From: Alphaproteobacteria bacterium UBA4588
Lineage (GTDB): Bacteria; Pseudomonadota; Alphaproteobacteria; Puniceispirillales; Puniceispirillaceae
Length of the DNA stretch: 55,072 nt
Direction: 5' to 3'
NCBI GenBank assembly: GCA_949529445.1
Contig: CATISA010000032.1
Coordinates: forward strand, 1 to 55,072
Numbering within the stretch: position 1 is the first letter of the stretch; each line of letters opens with the position of its first letter. Of this stretch, positions 1 through 9,019 are shown piece by piece. The notes below the pieces were generated by a model that searched no databases, was not told the origin of the DNA, and was given only the letters and a program-made list of their open reading frames with translations. A program made the position numbers and the translations under genes.

Positions 1-1419
1 AAGGATATGGTTGCGTATCAAGAAGAAGTGCGGGACCCGTCGCGAATAGCGGAAGTCCTAAACCGAGTGATTACGCAAGCTAAGCGTCTCAGCGCCCCGG
101 CACAGATTAATATTCCCCGTGATTACTGGACGCAGGTCGTTGATATTGAGTTACCTGAGATTCTTGACTTCGAGCGCCCAAATGGCGGTGAAGATGCAAT
201 TATAGAGGCGGCAAAGCTTCTATCTGAAGCAGAATTTCCGGTTCTGCTGAATGGGGCAGGTGTTGTGTTGAGCGGTGGTATCGCTGACACAATAGCACTA
301 GCAGAGCGTCTTGATGCACCTGTTTGTTGTAATTATCAGCATAATGATGCGTTTCCAGGATCACACCCTTTGTTTGCGGGGCCACTTGGCTATAACGGTT
401 CAAAGGCAGGCATGGAGTTGATTTCCAAGGCTGATGTTGTGCTGGCCCTTGGAACCAGATTGAACCCATTTTCAACGCTTCCTGGTTACGGCATTGATTA
501 TTGGCCAAAAGACGCAAAAATTATTCAAGTTGATATCAACCCCGACCGCATTGGGTTAACCAAGTCGGTAAGTGTTGGGATTGTCGGTGATGCAAAGAAA
601 GTAGCGCAATCGCTTCTTGAACGTCTTACCCCAACGGCAGGTGATAAGGCTCGTGAGGTTCGCAAGTCGCTTGTTGCGCAGACAAAATCATCATGGGCAC
701 AAGAATTAACCTCTCTCACACACGAGGATGATGACCCAGGAACAAGCTGGAATAAGCGCGCTCGATCACGTGAGCCGGAAAAGATGAGCCCACGTATGGC
801 ATGGCGTGCTATTACAGCATCACTGCCCAAAAATGCGATCATCAGCTCTGATATTGGCAACAACTGTGCTATCGGTAATGCGTATCCCACATTTGAAGAG
901 GGCCGGAAATATCTGGCACCTGGTCTATTTGGTCCATGTGGTTATGGCTTTCCAGCTATCGCAGGGGCAAAAATTGCTAAGCCTGATGTGCCGGTTATTG
1001 GATTTGCCGGTGATGGAGCCTTCGGTATCTCAATGAATGAAATGGTATCTGTTGGCCGTGAAGAATGGCCTGCCATCACCATGGTTATCTTCCGCAATTA
1101 TCAGTGGGGTGCTGAAAAGCGCAACACAACATTGTGGTTCGAAGATAATTTTGTTGGTACAGAACTCGATATGGAAGTGTCTTATGCTGGTATTGCAAAC
1201 CAGTGTGGCCTAAGCGGTGTTCAGGTATCCACCATGGACCAGCTTACAGATGCCTTGAACAAAGCTGTGGATGCGCAGATGAAGGAAAATAAAACAACCT
1301 TTATCGAAGTTGTGCTAAATCAGGAACTTGGTGAGCCGTTCCGACGTGATGCTATGAAAAAGCCGGTTGCTGTTGCAGGTATCGACCCGGCTGACTTCCG
1401 TCCTCAGACTAGCGTGTAA
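1..1419 (+). CDS. xsc: Sulfoacetaldehyde acetyltransferase, C-terminal ~470 residues (5' end outside window)
   Basis: Thiamine-diphosphate enzyme that converts sulfoacetaldehyde plus phosphate to acetyl phosphate and sulfite in taurine and other C2-sulfonate catabolism; cytoplasmic. The reading frame is open from base 1, so the gene is cut by the window edge; the family is near 590 residues and about 120 N-terminal residues are missing. The fragment keeps the central ThDP-enzyme domain and the C-terminal PP-binding domain, with the GDGAFG motif near nt 1009-1026 and the matching Asn in RNYQWG about 28 residues later (ThDP/Mg site). The opening VAYQEEVRDPSRIAEVLNR stretch is characteristic of Xsc rather than of acetolactate synthases. 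pta follows after 13 bases, the usual partner, since Pta turns acetyl phosphate into acetyl-CoA. Confidence 0.93.
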   Translation, partial: KDMVAYQEEVRDPSRIAEVLNRVITQAKRLSAPAQINIPRDYWTQVVDIELPEILDFERPNGGEDAIIEAAKLLSEAEFPVLLNGAGVVLSGGIADTIALAERLDAPVCCNYQHNDAFPGSHPLFAGPLGYNGSKAGMELISKADVVLALGTRLNPFSTLPGYGIDYWPKDAKIIQVDINPDRIGLTKSVSVGIVGDAKKVAQSLLERLTPTAGDKAREVRKSLVAQTKSSWAQELTSLTHEDDDPGTSWNKRARSREPEKMSPRMAWRAITASLPKNAIISSDIGNNCAIGNAYPTFEEGRKYLAPGLFGPCGYGFPAIAGAKIAKPDVPVIGFAGDGAFGISMNEMVSVGREEWPAITMVIFRNYQWGAEKRNTTLWFEDNFVGTELDMEVSYAGIANQCGLSGVQVSTMDQLTDALNKAVDAQMKENKTTFIEVVLNQELGEPFRRDAMKKPVAVAGIDPADFRPQTSV

Positions 1420-1432
1420 GAGGTCTACAGTA

Positions 1433-2377
1433 ATGGCCGGGTCATCCTTCCTCAGCACTGTGAAGGCAGGATGCCCTGAGGCCCTGTTGGCGGCTGCCAA
1501 AGAAAAAGGACCGTTCGTACTTCTTGTTGTTCGTGCCGCTGGCAGCCTTCCTATGCAAGCAGCTTTTGATGCCTGGAAGGCAGGAATTGCATCACCTCTT
1601 CTAATCGGCGAACCAGAAATAATCCAAACCCATGCAAACCAGCTTGGTTGGGACATTCGAGATGATATGATCTTGCCGGCTACAGGCGAGCAAGAAGCGG
1701 CTTCAGTGGCAGCACGTTATCTTATTCAAAAAGGAACAGACTCAGTTGGTGCTGTCATGAAAGGACAGCTTCATACAGATGTGTTTATGGGCGCTCTTTT
1801 GCCACGGGATGTTGGGTTGCGGACAGGTAACCGGCTGGTTCATGTCTTTGCGCTCTATCCGGCTGATGGCGGAGTGCCGATGCTGATTTCTGACGCGGCT
1901 GTGAATGTTACGCCTGATGAAAAGACATCACAGCAAGCGATGCGTGAAATGGTCCGGCTTTCATCCCTCCTTGGTCATGAAAAAGCCCGGATTGCTGTGT
2001 TATCTGCTACTGAAACGCCTATCGCCTCAATGCCGCAATCCGAAACTGCAGCACTGCTTGCACATTGGGCCCATAATGAATTTGCAGACCGCGATGATGT
2101 TGCTATTTCTGGCCCATTGTCATGTGATCTGGCGCTCTCTCGCGCGTCAGCGGCAATTAAAGGACTTGGTGATGATGATGTTGCTGGTCATGCAAATTGC
2201 TTGCTCATGCCAGAAATTGTCGCTGGTAATATTCTCTATAAGGCATTTGTTTACCTAGCAGGTGCATGTGCGGCAGGTATTGTTGTTGGCGGCGCCGTTC
2301 CTATTCTTCTGACCAGCCGCGCCGATCCGCCCGAAGCACGGCTTGCCTCTATCGCACTCGCCTCTGTAGCACGCTAG
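1433..2377 (+). CDS. pta: Phosphate acetyltransferase (short form)
   Basis: Transfers the acetyl group of acetyl phosphate to CoA, completing sulfonate carbon entry into central metabolism after Xsc. 314 residues, the size of the compact single-domain PTA_PTB family rather than the ~700-residue E. coli Pta. The ATG at 1433 lies 13 bases after the xsc stop, and an upstream in-frame extension would run into xsc, so this start is preferred. A phosphotransacetylase-like core is visible (AVMKGQLHTDVFMGALL, then ISDAAVN, and a Gly-rich C-terminal segment). The TAG stop shares its bases with the stop of the convergent dehydrogenase gene: the palindrome CTAG at 2374-2377 encodes both. Co-transcribed with xsc. 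Confidence 0.9.
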   Translation: MAGSSFLSTVKAGCPEALLAAAKEKGPFVLLVVRAAGSLPMQAAFDAWKAGIASPLLIGEPEIIQTHANQLGWDIRDDMILPATGEQEAASVAARYLIQKGTDSVGAVMKGQLHTDVFMGALLPRDVGLRTGNRLVHVFALYPADGGVPMLISDAAVNVTPDEKTSQQAMREMVRLSSLLGHEKARIAVLSATETPIASMPQSETAALLAHWAHNEFADRDDVAISGPLSCDLALSRASAAIKGLGDDDVAGHANCLLMPEIVAGNILYKAFVYLAGACAAGIVVGGAVPILLTSRADPPEARLASIALASVAR

Positions 2378-4860
2378 CCCCGCATTTTTTCGCCTGATGG
2401 GTCGTATAGAGGTTTCAGGCTTGCTGTGGCGCTCACAATTTGTCCTGCTACATCTATCTGATAAGAAGAGGCAAGCATCTCTGCTGCGCTCTCCTGCGGC
2501 ATGCAGGCGACGTAACCTAGACCGATTGCTGCCCCGAGATGATGCCCATAATTGCCACTCGTCAGATAGCCTGCGATTTTCCCGTCCCGTAAAATAGGCT
2601 CATTATGATAAAGTAGGGGTGTGGGGTCATCTAGTTTGAACTGGATTAAGCGCTTGCTAAGGCCGGCATCTTTTTTGCGCAACACAGCATCACGCCCAAT
2701 GAAATTACCAATTTGTGAGGGTGTTTTATCAAGTTTTACAGCAAAGCCAAGTCCAGCTTCCAAAATATGATCTTCATCAGAAATATCATGGCCAAAATGC
2801 CGAAACGCTTTTTCGATACGGCAGCTATCAAGAACATGGAGCCCAGTAAGACGGAGATCATGGCTCATCCCTGACTGCCAAACAGTATCGAATACATGCT
2901 CGGCCATCTCAGCAGGGACGTAAAGCTCCCAGCCGCGCTCCCCGACATATGAGATGCGATGCGCCCGTGCTTCAGCCATGCCAATATGAACTGTCTGGGC
3001 TGTGCCAAATGCGAAATCACCATCCGTAAGAGACTGCGAGATAACGGGTTGGAGAATATCGCGGGCATATGGTCCCATTATAGCCAGAACCGCTTCTCCA
3101 GAGGTGACGTCAATCGCATAACAGTGCGCCTGTTCAGGAATATGACGGGTAAGCCAGCTCATTTCACGCCGTATTGTTGCAGCGGGTGTGATAACTAGAA
3201 ACTCATTTTCAGCAATGCGTGTAATCGTGATATCTGCTTCTATGCCGCCTGCGTCATTGAGCCATTGTGTATAGACGATTTTGCCAACAGAAACAGCAAT
3301 GTCAGCTGCAGATATATATTGAAGTACAGCTTCAGCATCGCTTCCTAACACTCTGATTTTACCAAAAGTTGATAGATCAAATAATCCAGCAGTCTCACGA
3401 ATAGCTTGATGTTCTGCACCAGCGTAATCAAACCAATTTTGGCGACCCCATTGATAGTTATATTCTGGTGTTTTCCCGCGGTTTGCTTCGTCTGCTGGCA
3501 GGAACCAGTTAGCCCGCTCCCACCCGGCAACTTCACCAAAGCAGGCATGATGTTCTGCAAGCTTGTGATGCAGAGGCGTACGCCGAATGTTGCGCGCAGA
3601 AGCAAATTGGCGATACGGATAATGATCGGCATAAAGTAGCCCAAGTGTTTCTGTTACCCGTGCAGAAAGATAATGCCTATTTGCCTGAAATGGCATGATA
3701 CGTCGGATATCAACATCCCAGATATCCATTTGGGGTCTCCCGGCATCCATCCATTGTGCCAGCGCCATACCAGCACCGCCGGCAGACTGAATGCCAATCG
3801 AATTAAAACCGGCTGCAACATAAAAATTCTTTACTTCAGGGGCTTCACCAAGCAGGTAGCGATCATCGGGGGTGAAACTTTCCGGGCCATTGAAAAACAT
3901 CTGGATTCCCGTTGTCTCTAATAGGGGCAGCCGATCAATTGCCTGTTCCATAATGGGCTGAAAATGGTCAAAATCATCGGGCAGGGTGGTAAATTCAAAA
4001 TCATCTGGAATGCCATCACCGCCCCATGGTTTTGCCACAGGCTCAAACGCACCAAGCAATAGCTTTCCGGCATCCTCTTTATAATAGGCGCATTCATCCG
4101 GTACCCGGAGCACTGGGAGGTCACGTTTTAGGCCATCAATCTGTTCTGTGACGATGTAGAAATGCTCACAAGCATGAAGTGGCACAGACACACCTGCCAT
4201 AGCGCCGATATCACGGGCCCACATACCGCCGCAATTAACAACGTAATCAGCTGTGATATCACCATACGAGGTTGAAACACCTGTTACACTGCCGTTTTTT
4301 TGATGAATATCAGTAACTGCAACACCCTCACAAATACGAGCGCCGCGCATGCGGGCGCCTTTGGCAAGAGCTTGGGTGATATTAACGGGGTCTGCTTGTC
4401 CGTCCTTATCAAGGAAGACACCACCTTTTACATCAGAAACAGTAAGCCCCGGATAATGGGCAGCAATATCTGATGCTGATATTTCTTCGATACGGACATC
4501 AAAGGCACGCGCCATAGCCGCGCCGCGCCGTAATTCTTCCATCCGCGCATCTGTTAGTGCTACGGTGATTGACCCATTTTGTTTAAAGCCTGTTGCCACG
4601 CCTGTCTCAGCTTCCAGCCGAGTGTAGAGTTCTTGCGAATATTTTGCGAGGCGTGTCATATTCTGGGTTGCCCGCAACTGTGCAATAAGGCCTGCTGCGT
4701 GCCATGTTGTGCCAGAGGTTAGCTGTTTGCGTTCAAGCAAAACAATATCTTTCCAGCCTAATTCTGAGAGATGATAGGCAACCGAACAGCCAACAATCCC
4801 ACCACCAATTATAACAACACGAGCATGAGAGGGCAAAGTTATCGAGTCTGTACCGTTCAT
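2374..4860 (-). CDS. FAD-dependent dimethylglycine/sarcosine dehydrogenase-like protein with GcvT domain (paralogue 1)
   Basis: An 828-residue fusion of an N-terminal FAD-dependent amine oxidoreductase (DAO fold, GGGIVGCS at residues ~19-26), a central FAO_M-type linker and a C-terminal folate-binding GcvT plus GcvT_C region (~440-820). The family oxidatively N-demethylates dimethylglycine, sarcosine or related amines and passes the C1 unit to tetrahydrofolate. The TTWHAAGL motif (~51-58) carries the His that covalently binds FAD in mammalian DMGDH and sarcosine dehydrogenase. The ATG overlaps the TAA stop of the upstream paralogue by one base (TAATG), implying translational coupling. Exact substrate cannot be told from sequence. 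Confidence 0.87.
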   Translation of the reverse strand: MNGTDSITLPSHARVVIIGGGIVGCSVAYHLSELGWKDIVLLERKQLTSGTTWHAAGLIAQLRATQNMTRLAKYSQELYTRLEAETGVATGFKQNGSITVALTDARMEELRRGAAMARAFDVRIEEISASDIAAHYPGLTVSDVKGGVFLDKDGQADPVNITQALAKGARMRGARICEGVAVTDIHQKNGSVTGVSTSYGDITADYVVNCGGMWARDIGAMAGVSVPLHACEHFYIVTEQIDGLKRDLPVLRVPDECAYYKEDAGKLLLGAFEPVAKPWGGDGIPDDFEFTTLPDDFDHFQPIMEQAIDRLPLLETTGIQMFFNGPESFTPDDRYLLGEAPEVKNFYVAAGFNSIGIQSAGGAGMALAQWMDAGRPQMDIWDVDIRRIMPFQANRHYLSARVTETLGLLYADHYPYRQFASARNIRRTPLHHKLAEHHACFGEVAGWERANWFLPADEANRGKTPEYNYQWGRQNWFDYAGAEHQAIRETAGLFDLSTFGKIRVLGSDAEAVLQYISAADIAVSVGKIVYTQWLNDAGGIEADITITRIAENEFLVITPAATIRREMSWLTRHIPEQAHCYAIDVTSGEAVLAIMGPYARDILQPVISQSLTDGDFAFGTAQTVHIGMAEARAHRISYVGERGWELYVPAEMAEHVFDTVWQSGMSHDLRLTGLHVLDSCRIEKAFRHFGHDISDEDHILEAGLGFAVKLDKTPSQIGNFIGRDAVLRKKDAGLSKRLIQFKLDDPTPLLYHNEPILRDGKIAGYLTSGNYGHHLGAAIGLGYVACMPQESAAEMLASSYQIDVAGQIVSATASLKPLYDPSGEKMRG

Positions 4861-7355
4861 TACGAAACTCCTTTTAAAAGAGTGTTGTCAGGATCATAAA
4901 CGCCGCCATGACTCAAAACGGAAACAGAGCGCGACCGACCAACAATTTCAGCTCTTAGTGGGGTTGCCGTATAATCAATATCTGCATCAATGATAGCAAG
5001 GGCAAGGGACTGGCCTATTCTATGACCATAGCCACCAGACAGGATAAGACCCACCGGCTTATCTCCCCTCATGACCGATGACAGATAGATAGCCTCTCCA
5101 AAATCAGCACTGCCATCGGGGTCGTCAACTGATAAGGTAACAAACTGACGATGCGGACCGTTAGCCCGTGCCATTAGAGCGTCTTTGCCGACAAAATTTC
5201 CTTTGGATGAATGTACCCAGCGCGCAAGGCCGGCATCATACATATCATAGTCGGAGGTAAGATCGCCTTTCCAGCTTCGATAGCCTTTTTCAAGCCGCAT
5301 GGAATCAAGAGCAAGCATGCCGAATGGTTTAATATTTTGCGCGGCTCCAGCGCCCATTACGGCATCATAAACAGCGCTGCCTTCGTCACGGGCAACATGG
5401 AGCTCCCAGCCAAGCTCGCCTGTAAAAGAGACCCGCATGGCGCATATTTTTGCACCAGCAATGGTCACGAATTGATGGCTCAGCCACCCAAACGAATTAT
5501 CCGATAAGTCAGAATCACAAACAGAGCTAAGCACTGTGCGGGCTTTTGGTCCTGTTAAAAGGAAACAGGTAAACTCTTTTGTCTGGTCTTGTATAACGAC
5601 AGAGCCATCGTCGGGAAGACTATGCATCAGAAGGTCTCTGTCATGCCAATAGGCGCCCACACCACTCATAAGCCAGAACCGGTCCTCTTCGAACCGAGTG
5701 ACAGTCATCTCTGCCAATATTTTTCCTTTTGCAGAGGCAAAATAAGCAAGTCCAATGCGCCCTATCTTTGGCAATTTATTTGTGGTGAGGCCCTCAAGCC
5801 ATGCCGCAGCGCCCGCGCCTGAGATTGCAAAGCGAGAAAAGCCTGGCAGATCTAATAGTCCTACATGAGTTTGCACATGGCGACATTCTGCGCCGACAAT
5901 AGAAAAGAAAGGTTGGCGATCATAACTGTTGACTTGTTCTGGGGTGAAAGCGCTATCTGGGAAGTAATCAGCGCGCTCCCAGCCACCATATGCGCCCATT
6001 TCAGCGCCCATTGAGCGCAAAACACTATCAACCGGACCTGTTTTCGCATCGCGTGCTGCATCCCACTGAATGTGGGGGAAATGTATTGCATATTCATGTG
6101 AATAGGTCTCAATTGCTTTGGCTTCGGTATATGCTGCATCAACATGGTCAGTAAAACGCCGCGGATCTACAGCCCAGCTATCTGCCTCTGTTTCACCCTC
6201 TAATAGCCATTCAGCCATCATTTTGCCAGCGCCGCCAGCCTGTACAATACCAAAGGTAAAGACACACGCATCAAAAGCATTTTTCAGGCCAGGCATGGGG
6301 CCAAGAAGCGGCAAGCCATCCGGCGTATAGGGGATGGGGCCGTTAACGACCCGTGTGATGCCTGCTGTGCTCAGAATTGGAACCCGTGCGCAGGCATCTT
6401 CAATATACCATTCCAGCCTGTCTAAATCATCAGGATAGAGCTGAAACGAGAAGTCTTCAGGCATTGGATCAGAAGAATTTGTCCAATGTGCCCGGCAATT
6501 CATTTCATAAGGCCCAAGCAAAAGACCATCTTTTTCTTGTCGAAGATAGTATGAACTGTCTGGGTCCCGAAGCAGGGGAAGTTTATCACTGCGCTCGCTC
6601 AATACGTCAATGCCTTCAGTTATCAGATATTGATGTGCCATAGATACGCATGGCACATCACGGCCTAGCATTGCACCAATCTCAGCGGCTCGATAACCCG
6701 CTGCATTAACAATTTTCTCGCATGCAATCGTACCAGCCTCTGTTTCAACATGCCACAAACCTGCATTGCGTGTAATGCCTATTACCGGACAAAACCGGAT
6801 AATTTTAACGCCTTTGTCACGCGCACCTTTCGCAAAAGCTTGGGTGAGTTGGGCAGGGTCAATATCGCCGTCATACTGATCCCAGAGCCCGCCCTCAAGG
6901 TCATGAGTTTCAAGAAATGGATAGACATTTTTCATGTCGGCCTTCGACATTATTTCCATCTCACAGCCCATTTGGCGGGCCATGCTGCGCACGTGAGAAA
7001 ATTCTTCCATACGTTGGCGTGAATGTGCCAGCCTGACAGAACCTGTCACATGATAATTCATTGGATAGTCCGTAAGGCCGCCAAGCTTACGATAGAGCTG
7101 GGTTGAATAATGTTGCATCTTCATCATCGTCCAGGACCCAACATAGTTAGGGCAATTTCCAGCAGCATGCCATGTAGAGCCAGATGTCAGCTCATTTTTT
7201 TCCAGTAATACAACATCGCTTACACCAGCTTCGGCAAGGTGCCAGGCAATAGAGCATCCAACAGAACCTCCGCCAATGATAACAATTGCAGCACGGTCAG
7301 GCAGTGCAGATGTTGGTCCCTTTGGTGACGTATTATTCTCCTGTGTCTGGGTCAT
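4860..7355 (-). CDS. FAD-dependent dimethylglycine/sarcosine dehydrogenase-like protein with GcvT domain (paralogue 2)
   Basis: An 831-residue homologue of the next gene, with the same order: FAD-binding GGGSVGCS (~29-36), flavin-linking STWHAAGN (~60-67), oxidoreductase domain, then GcvT and GcvT_C. It is the first gene of a two-gene minus-strand operon. The two proteins are clearly diverged throughout, not a recent duplication, so they may take successive substrates such as dimethylglycine then sarcosine (inference). The first ~20 residues are a polar extension before the Rossmann strand. Upstream lies a 324-base intergenic region shared with the divergent hom gene, including a perfect 10-base palindrome about 20 bases before the ATG. 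Confidence 0.87.
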   Translation of the reverse strand: MTQTQENNTSPKGPTSALPDRAAIVIIGGGSVGCSIAWHLAEAGVSDVVLLEKNELTSGSTWHAAGNCPNYVGSWTMMKMQHYSTQLYRKLGGLTDYPMNYHVTGSVRLAHSRQRMEEFSHVRSMARQMGCEMEIMSKADMKNVYPFLETHDLEGGLWDQYDGDIDPAQLTQAFAKGARDKGVKIIRFCPVIGITRNAGLWHVETEAGTIACEKIVNAAGYRAAEIGAMLGRDVPCVSMAHQYLITEGIDVLSERSDKLPLLRDPDSSYYLRQEKDGLLLGPYEMNCRAHWTNSSDPMPEDFSFQLYPDDLDRLEWYIEDACARVPILSTAGITRVVNGPIPYTPDGLPLLGPMPGLKNAFDACVFTFGIVQAGGAGKMMAEWLLEGETEADSWAVDPRRFTDHVDAAYTEAKAIETYSHEYAIHFPHIQWDAARDAKTGPVDSVLRSMGAEMGAYGGWERADYFPDSAFTPEQVNSYDRQPFFSIVGAECRHVQTHVGLLDLPGFSRFAISGAGAAAWLEGLTTNKLPKIGRIGLAYFASAKGKILAEMTVTRFEEDRFWLMSGVGAYWHDRDLLMHSLPDDGSVVIQDQTKEFTCFLLTGPKARTVLSSVCDSDLSDNSFGWLSHQFVTIAGAKICAMRVSFTGELGWELHVARDEGSAVYDAVMGAGAAQNIKPFGMLALDSMRLEKGYRSWKGDLTSDYDMYDAGLARWVHSSKGNFVGKDALMARANGPHRQFVTLSVDDPDGSADFGEAIYLSSVMRGDKPVGLILSGGYGHRIGQSLALAIIDADIDYTATPLRAEIVGRSRSVSVLSHGGVYDPDNTLLKGVS

Positions 7356-7679
7356 AATAGTGTCTTTCCTTTATTCGAAGCGCTTCATAAGACATATTGA
7401 TTGTCTAAAGATAATCATTGCCAATATTCTGTCCCTATTCCATATCCTAACTTTTCATAAAAAATTACGCCCAACAAGCTCCTTTTTTATGAGGTGGTGG
7501 CGTGTTAGCGTACTTATCAAAATAGACGGTTAACGAATGTCACTGGTGCTATTTTTGGCTTGGCAAAGGGGCGTGCAGGGCATTAAAACAGAGCTTTGGT
7601 AGTCAATTGTCTTCAACCCTCCTAACGCTTCATTATATCTGCCGGTTCTAATGCTGTGCATGATTAGGGAATATAGTCT
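7356..7679. other. Intergenic region between divergent dehydrogenase operon and hom
   Basis: 324 bases without a convincing ORF. It must hold the promoters of both divergent units. A perfect palindrome GAAGCGCTTC lies at 7377-7386, about 20 bases upstream of the minus-strand ATG, and could be an operator. A weak promoter-like pair for hom is TTGTCT (7607-7612) and CATTAT (7631-7636) with an 18-base spacer. An AGGGA at about 7665 is the likely ribosome-binding site for hom. None of this is proven. Confidence 0.35.
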
Positions 7680-8972
7680 ATGTCACATCTTTCACTCGGT
7701 CTTGCTGGTCTTGGCGTTGTTGGCGCAAAAACCGCAGAATTACTGTTATCAGAGGAAAATATCTTGTACCAAAAGACAGGTAAAAAGCTCACGCTGACAG
7801 CTGTTTCCGCCAGAGACAGAACAAAGGATCGTGGTATTAACTTGTCGGGCGTTGATTTTGAAGAAGACCCCGTTGCTCTGGCGCACCGAGACGATATTAA
7901 TATTGTTATTGAATTGATTGGTGGCTCAGAGGGGCCTGCACGAGCGCTCGTAGAAGCAGCACTTACATCAGGCAAGCATGTGGTGACCGCTAATAAGGCG
8001 CTTATTGCCCATCATGGCCATGCTTTAGCAACGCTGGCAGAGCAGCATGGGGTTCAACTGTTTTTTGAAGCAGCTGTTGCAGGCGGAATTCCTGCGCTTA
8101 AAGTGCTGCGCGAAGGATTAGCGGCAAATAATATTAGTCGTGTTACGGGTATTTTAAATGGCACTTGTAATTATATCCTCACTGAAATGACGCAAACTGG
8201 CCGTGATTTTGGCGATGTGTTATCCGAAGCCCAAGCAAAGGGGTATGCCGAAGCGGATCCGAGTTTTGATGTAGATGGCGTGGATGCCGCTCACAAGCTT
8301 GCTATCCTTGCAGCGCTTGCTTATGGCGAGCAAATTGATTTCTCGTCCGTAAATATTTCTGGCATCCGCTCAATTACTGGTACTGATATCGCTTATGCGG
8401 GAGAGTTGGGCTATGTTATAAAGCTGTTGGGGATTGCTGAGCGGTCTGGGATCCGGTCTGTTCAGCCATGTTTAATTGCAAGCAACGACCAGCTCGCAAA
8501 AATTGATGGCGCTCTGAATGCTATTGCCTTTGAAGCAGAGCCTGTTAAGACGATACTCACGACAGGTCCGGGGGCAGGCGCTGGGCCCACAACTTCAGCG
8601 GTGCTGGCAGATATTCTTGATATAGCAACGGGTCGCGGTGGCCTGCCATTTGGCCGGTTTGTTCATACGCTTGAGAATTCGTCACATGTGCTGCATGATT
8701 CAGAAGAACGGCGCTATTATCTGCGGGCTATGGTGCCTGATAGAGCCGGGATATTATCTGCGATTACGTCTATTCTGAAAGATAAGGATATTTCTGTTGA
8801 ATCTATGCTTCAGAGAGGCCAATCTGATGACGCGCCGGTTGCCCTTGTGATGACCCTGCATCCCGCGCGTGCAGATGCTGTTTTGGCAGCTTGTGATATT
8901 CTAACAGCTAGTGATTTTATCAATGGTAGTGTGCTTGCCCTGCCAATTTTGGATATGATTGAACGACATTAA
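7680..8972 (+). CDS. hom: Homoserine dehydrogenase
   Basis: NAD(P)-dependent reduction of aspartate semialdehyde to homoserine, the branch point to threonine and methionine; cytoplasmic. 430 residues, the usual monofunctional length. In order: Rossmann domain with GLAGLGVVG (residues ~6-14), catalytic domain with the NGTCNYIL and DVDGVDAAHKLAIL signatures, and a C-terminal ACT regulatory domain (~345-430, YYLRAMVPDRAGILSAI) suggesting threonine feedback control. The ATG at 7680 has AGGGA about 10 bases upstream. recJ follows 47 bases downstream on the same strand. Confidence 0.96.
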   Translation: MSHLSLGLAGLGVVGAKTAELLLSEENILYQKTGKKLTLTAVSARDRTKDRGINLSGVDFEEDPVALAHRDDINIVIELIGGSEGPARALVEAALTSGKHVVTANKALIAHHGHALATLAEQHGVQLFFEAAVAGGIPALKVLREGLAANNISRVTGILNGTCNYILTEMTQTGRDFGDVLSEAQAKGYAEADPSFDVDGVDAAHKLAILAALAYGEQIDFSSVNISGIRSITGTDIAYAGELGYVIKLLGIAERSGIRSVQPCLIASNDQLAKIDGALNAIAFEAEPVKTILTTGPGAGAGPTTSAVLADILDIATGRGGLPFGRFVHTLENSSHVLHDSEERRYYLRAMVPDRAGILSAITSILKDKDISVESMLQRGQSDDAPVALVMTLHPARADAVLAACDILTASDFINGSVLALPILDMIERH

Positions 8973-9019
8973 TATCGGTCCACTGGTCATAAAAAACGTC
9001 TAAGGAGGTGACACGGTAT

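Noticed and set aside
9008-9019. GTG start for RecJ at 9008
   Set aside because: The GTG overlaps the strong AAGGAGG ribosome-binding site that serves ATG 9020.
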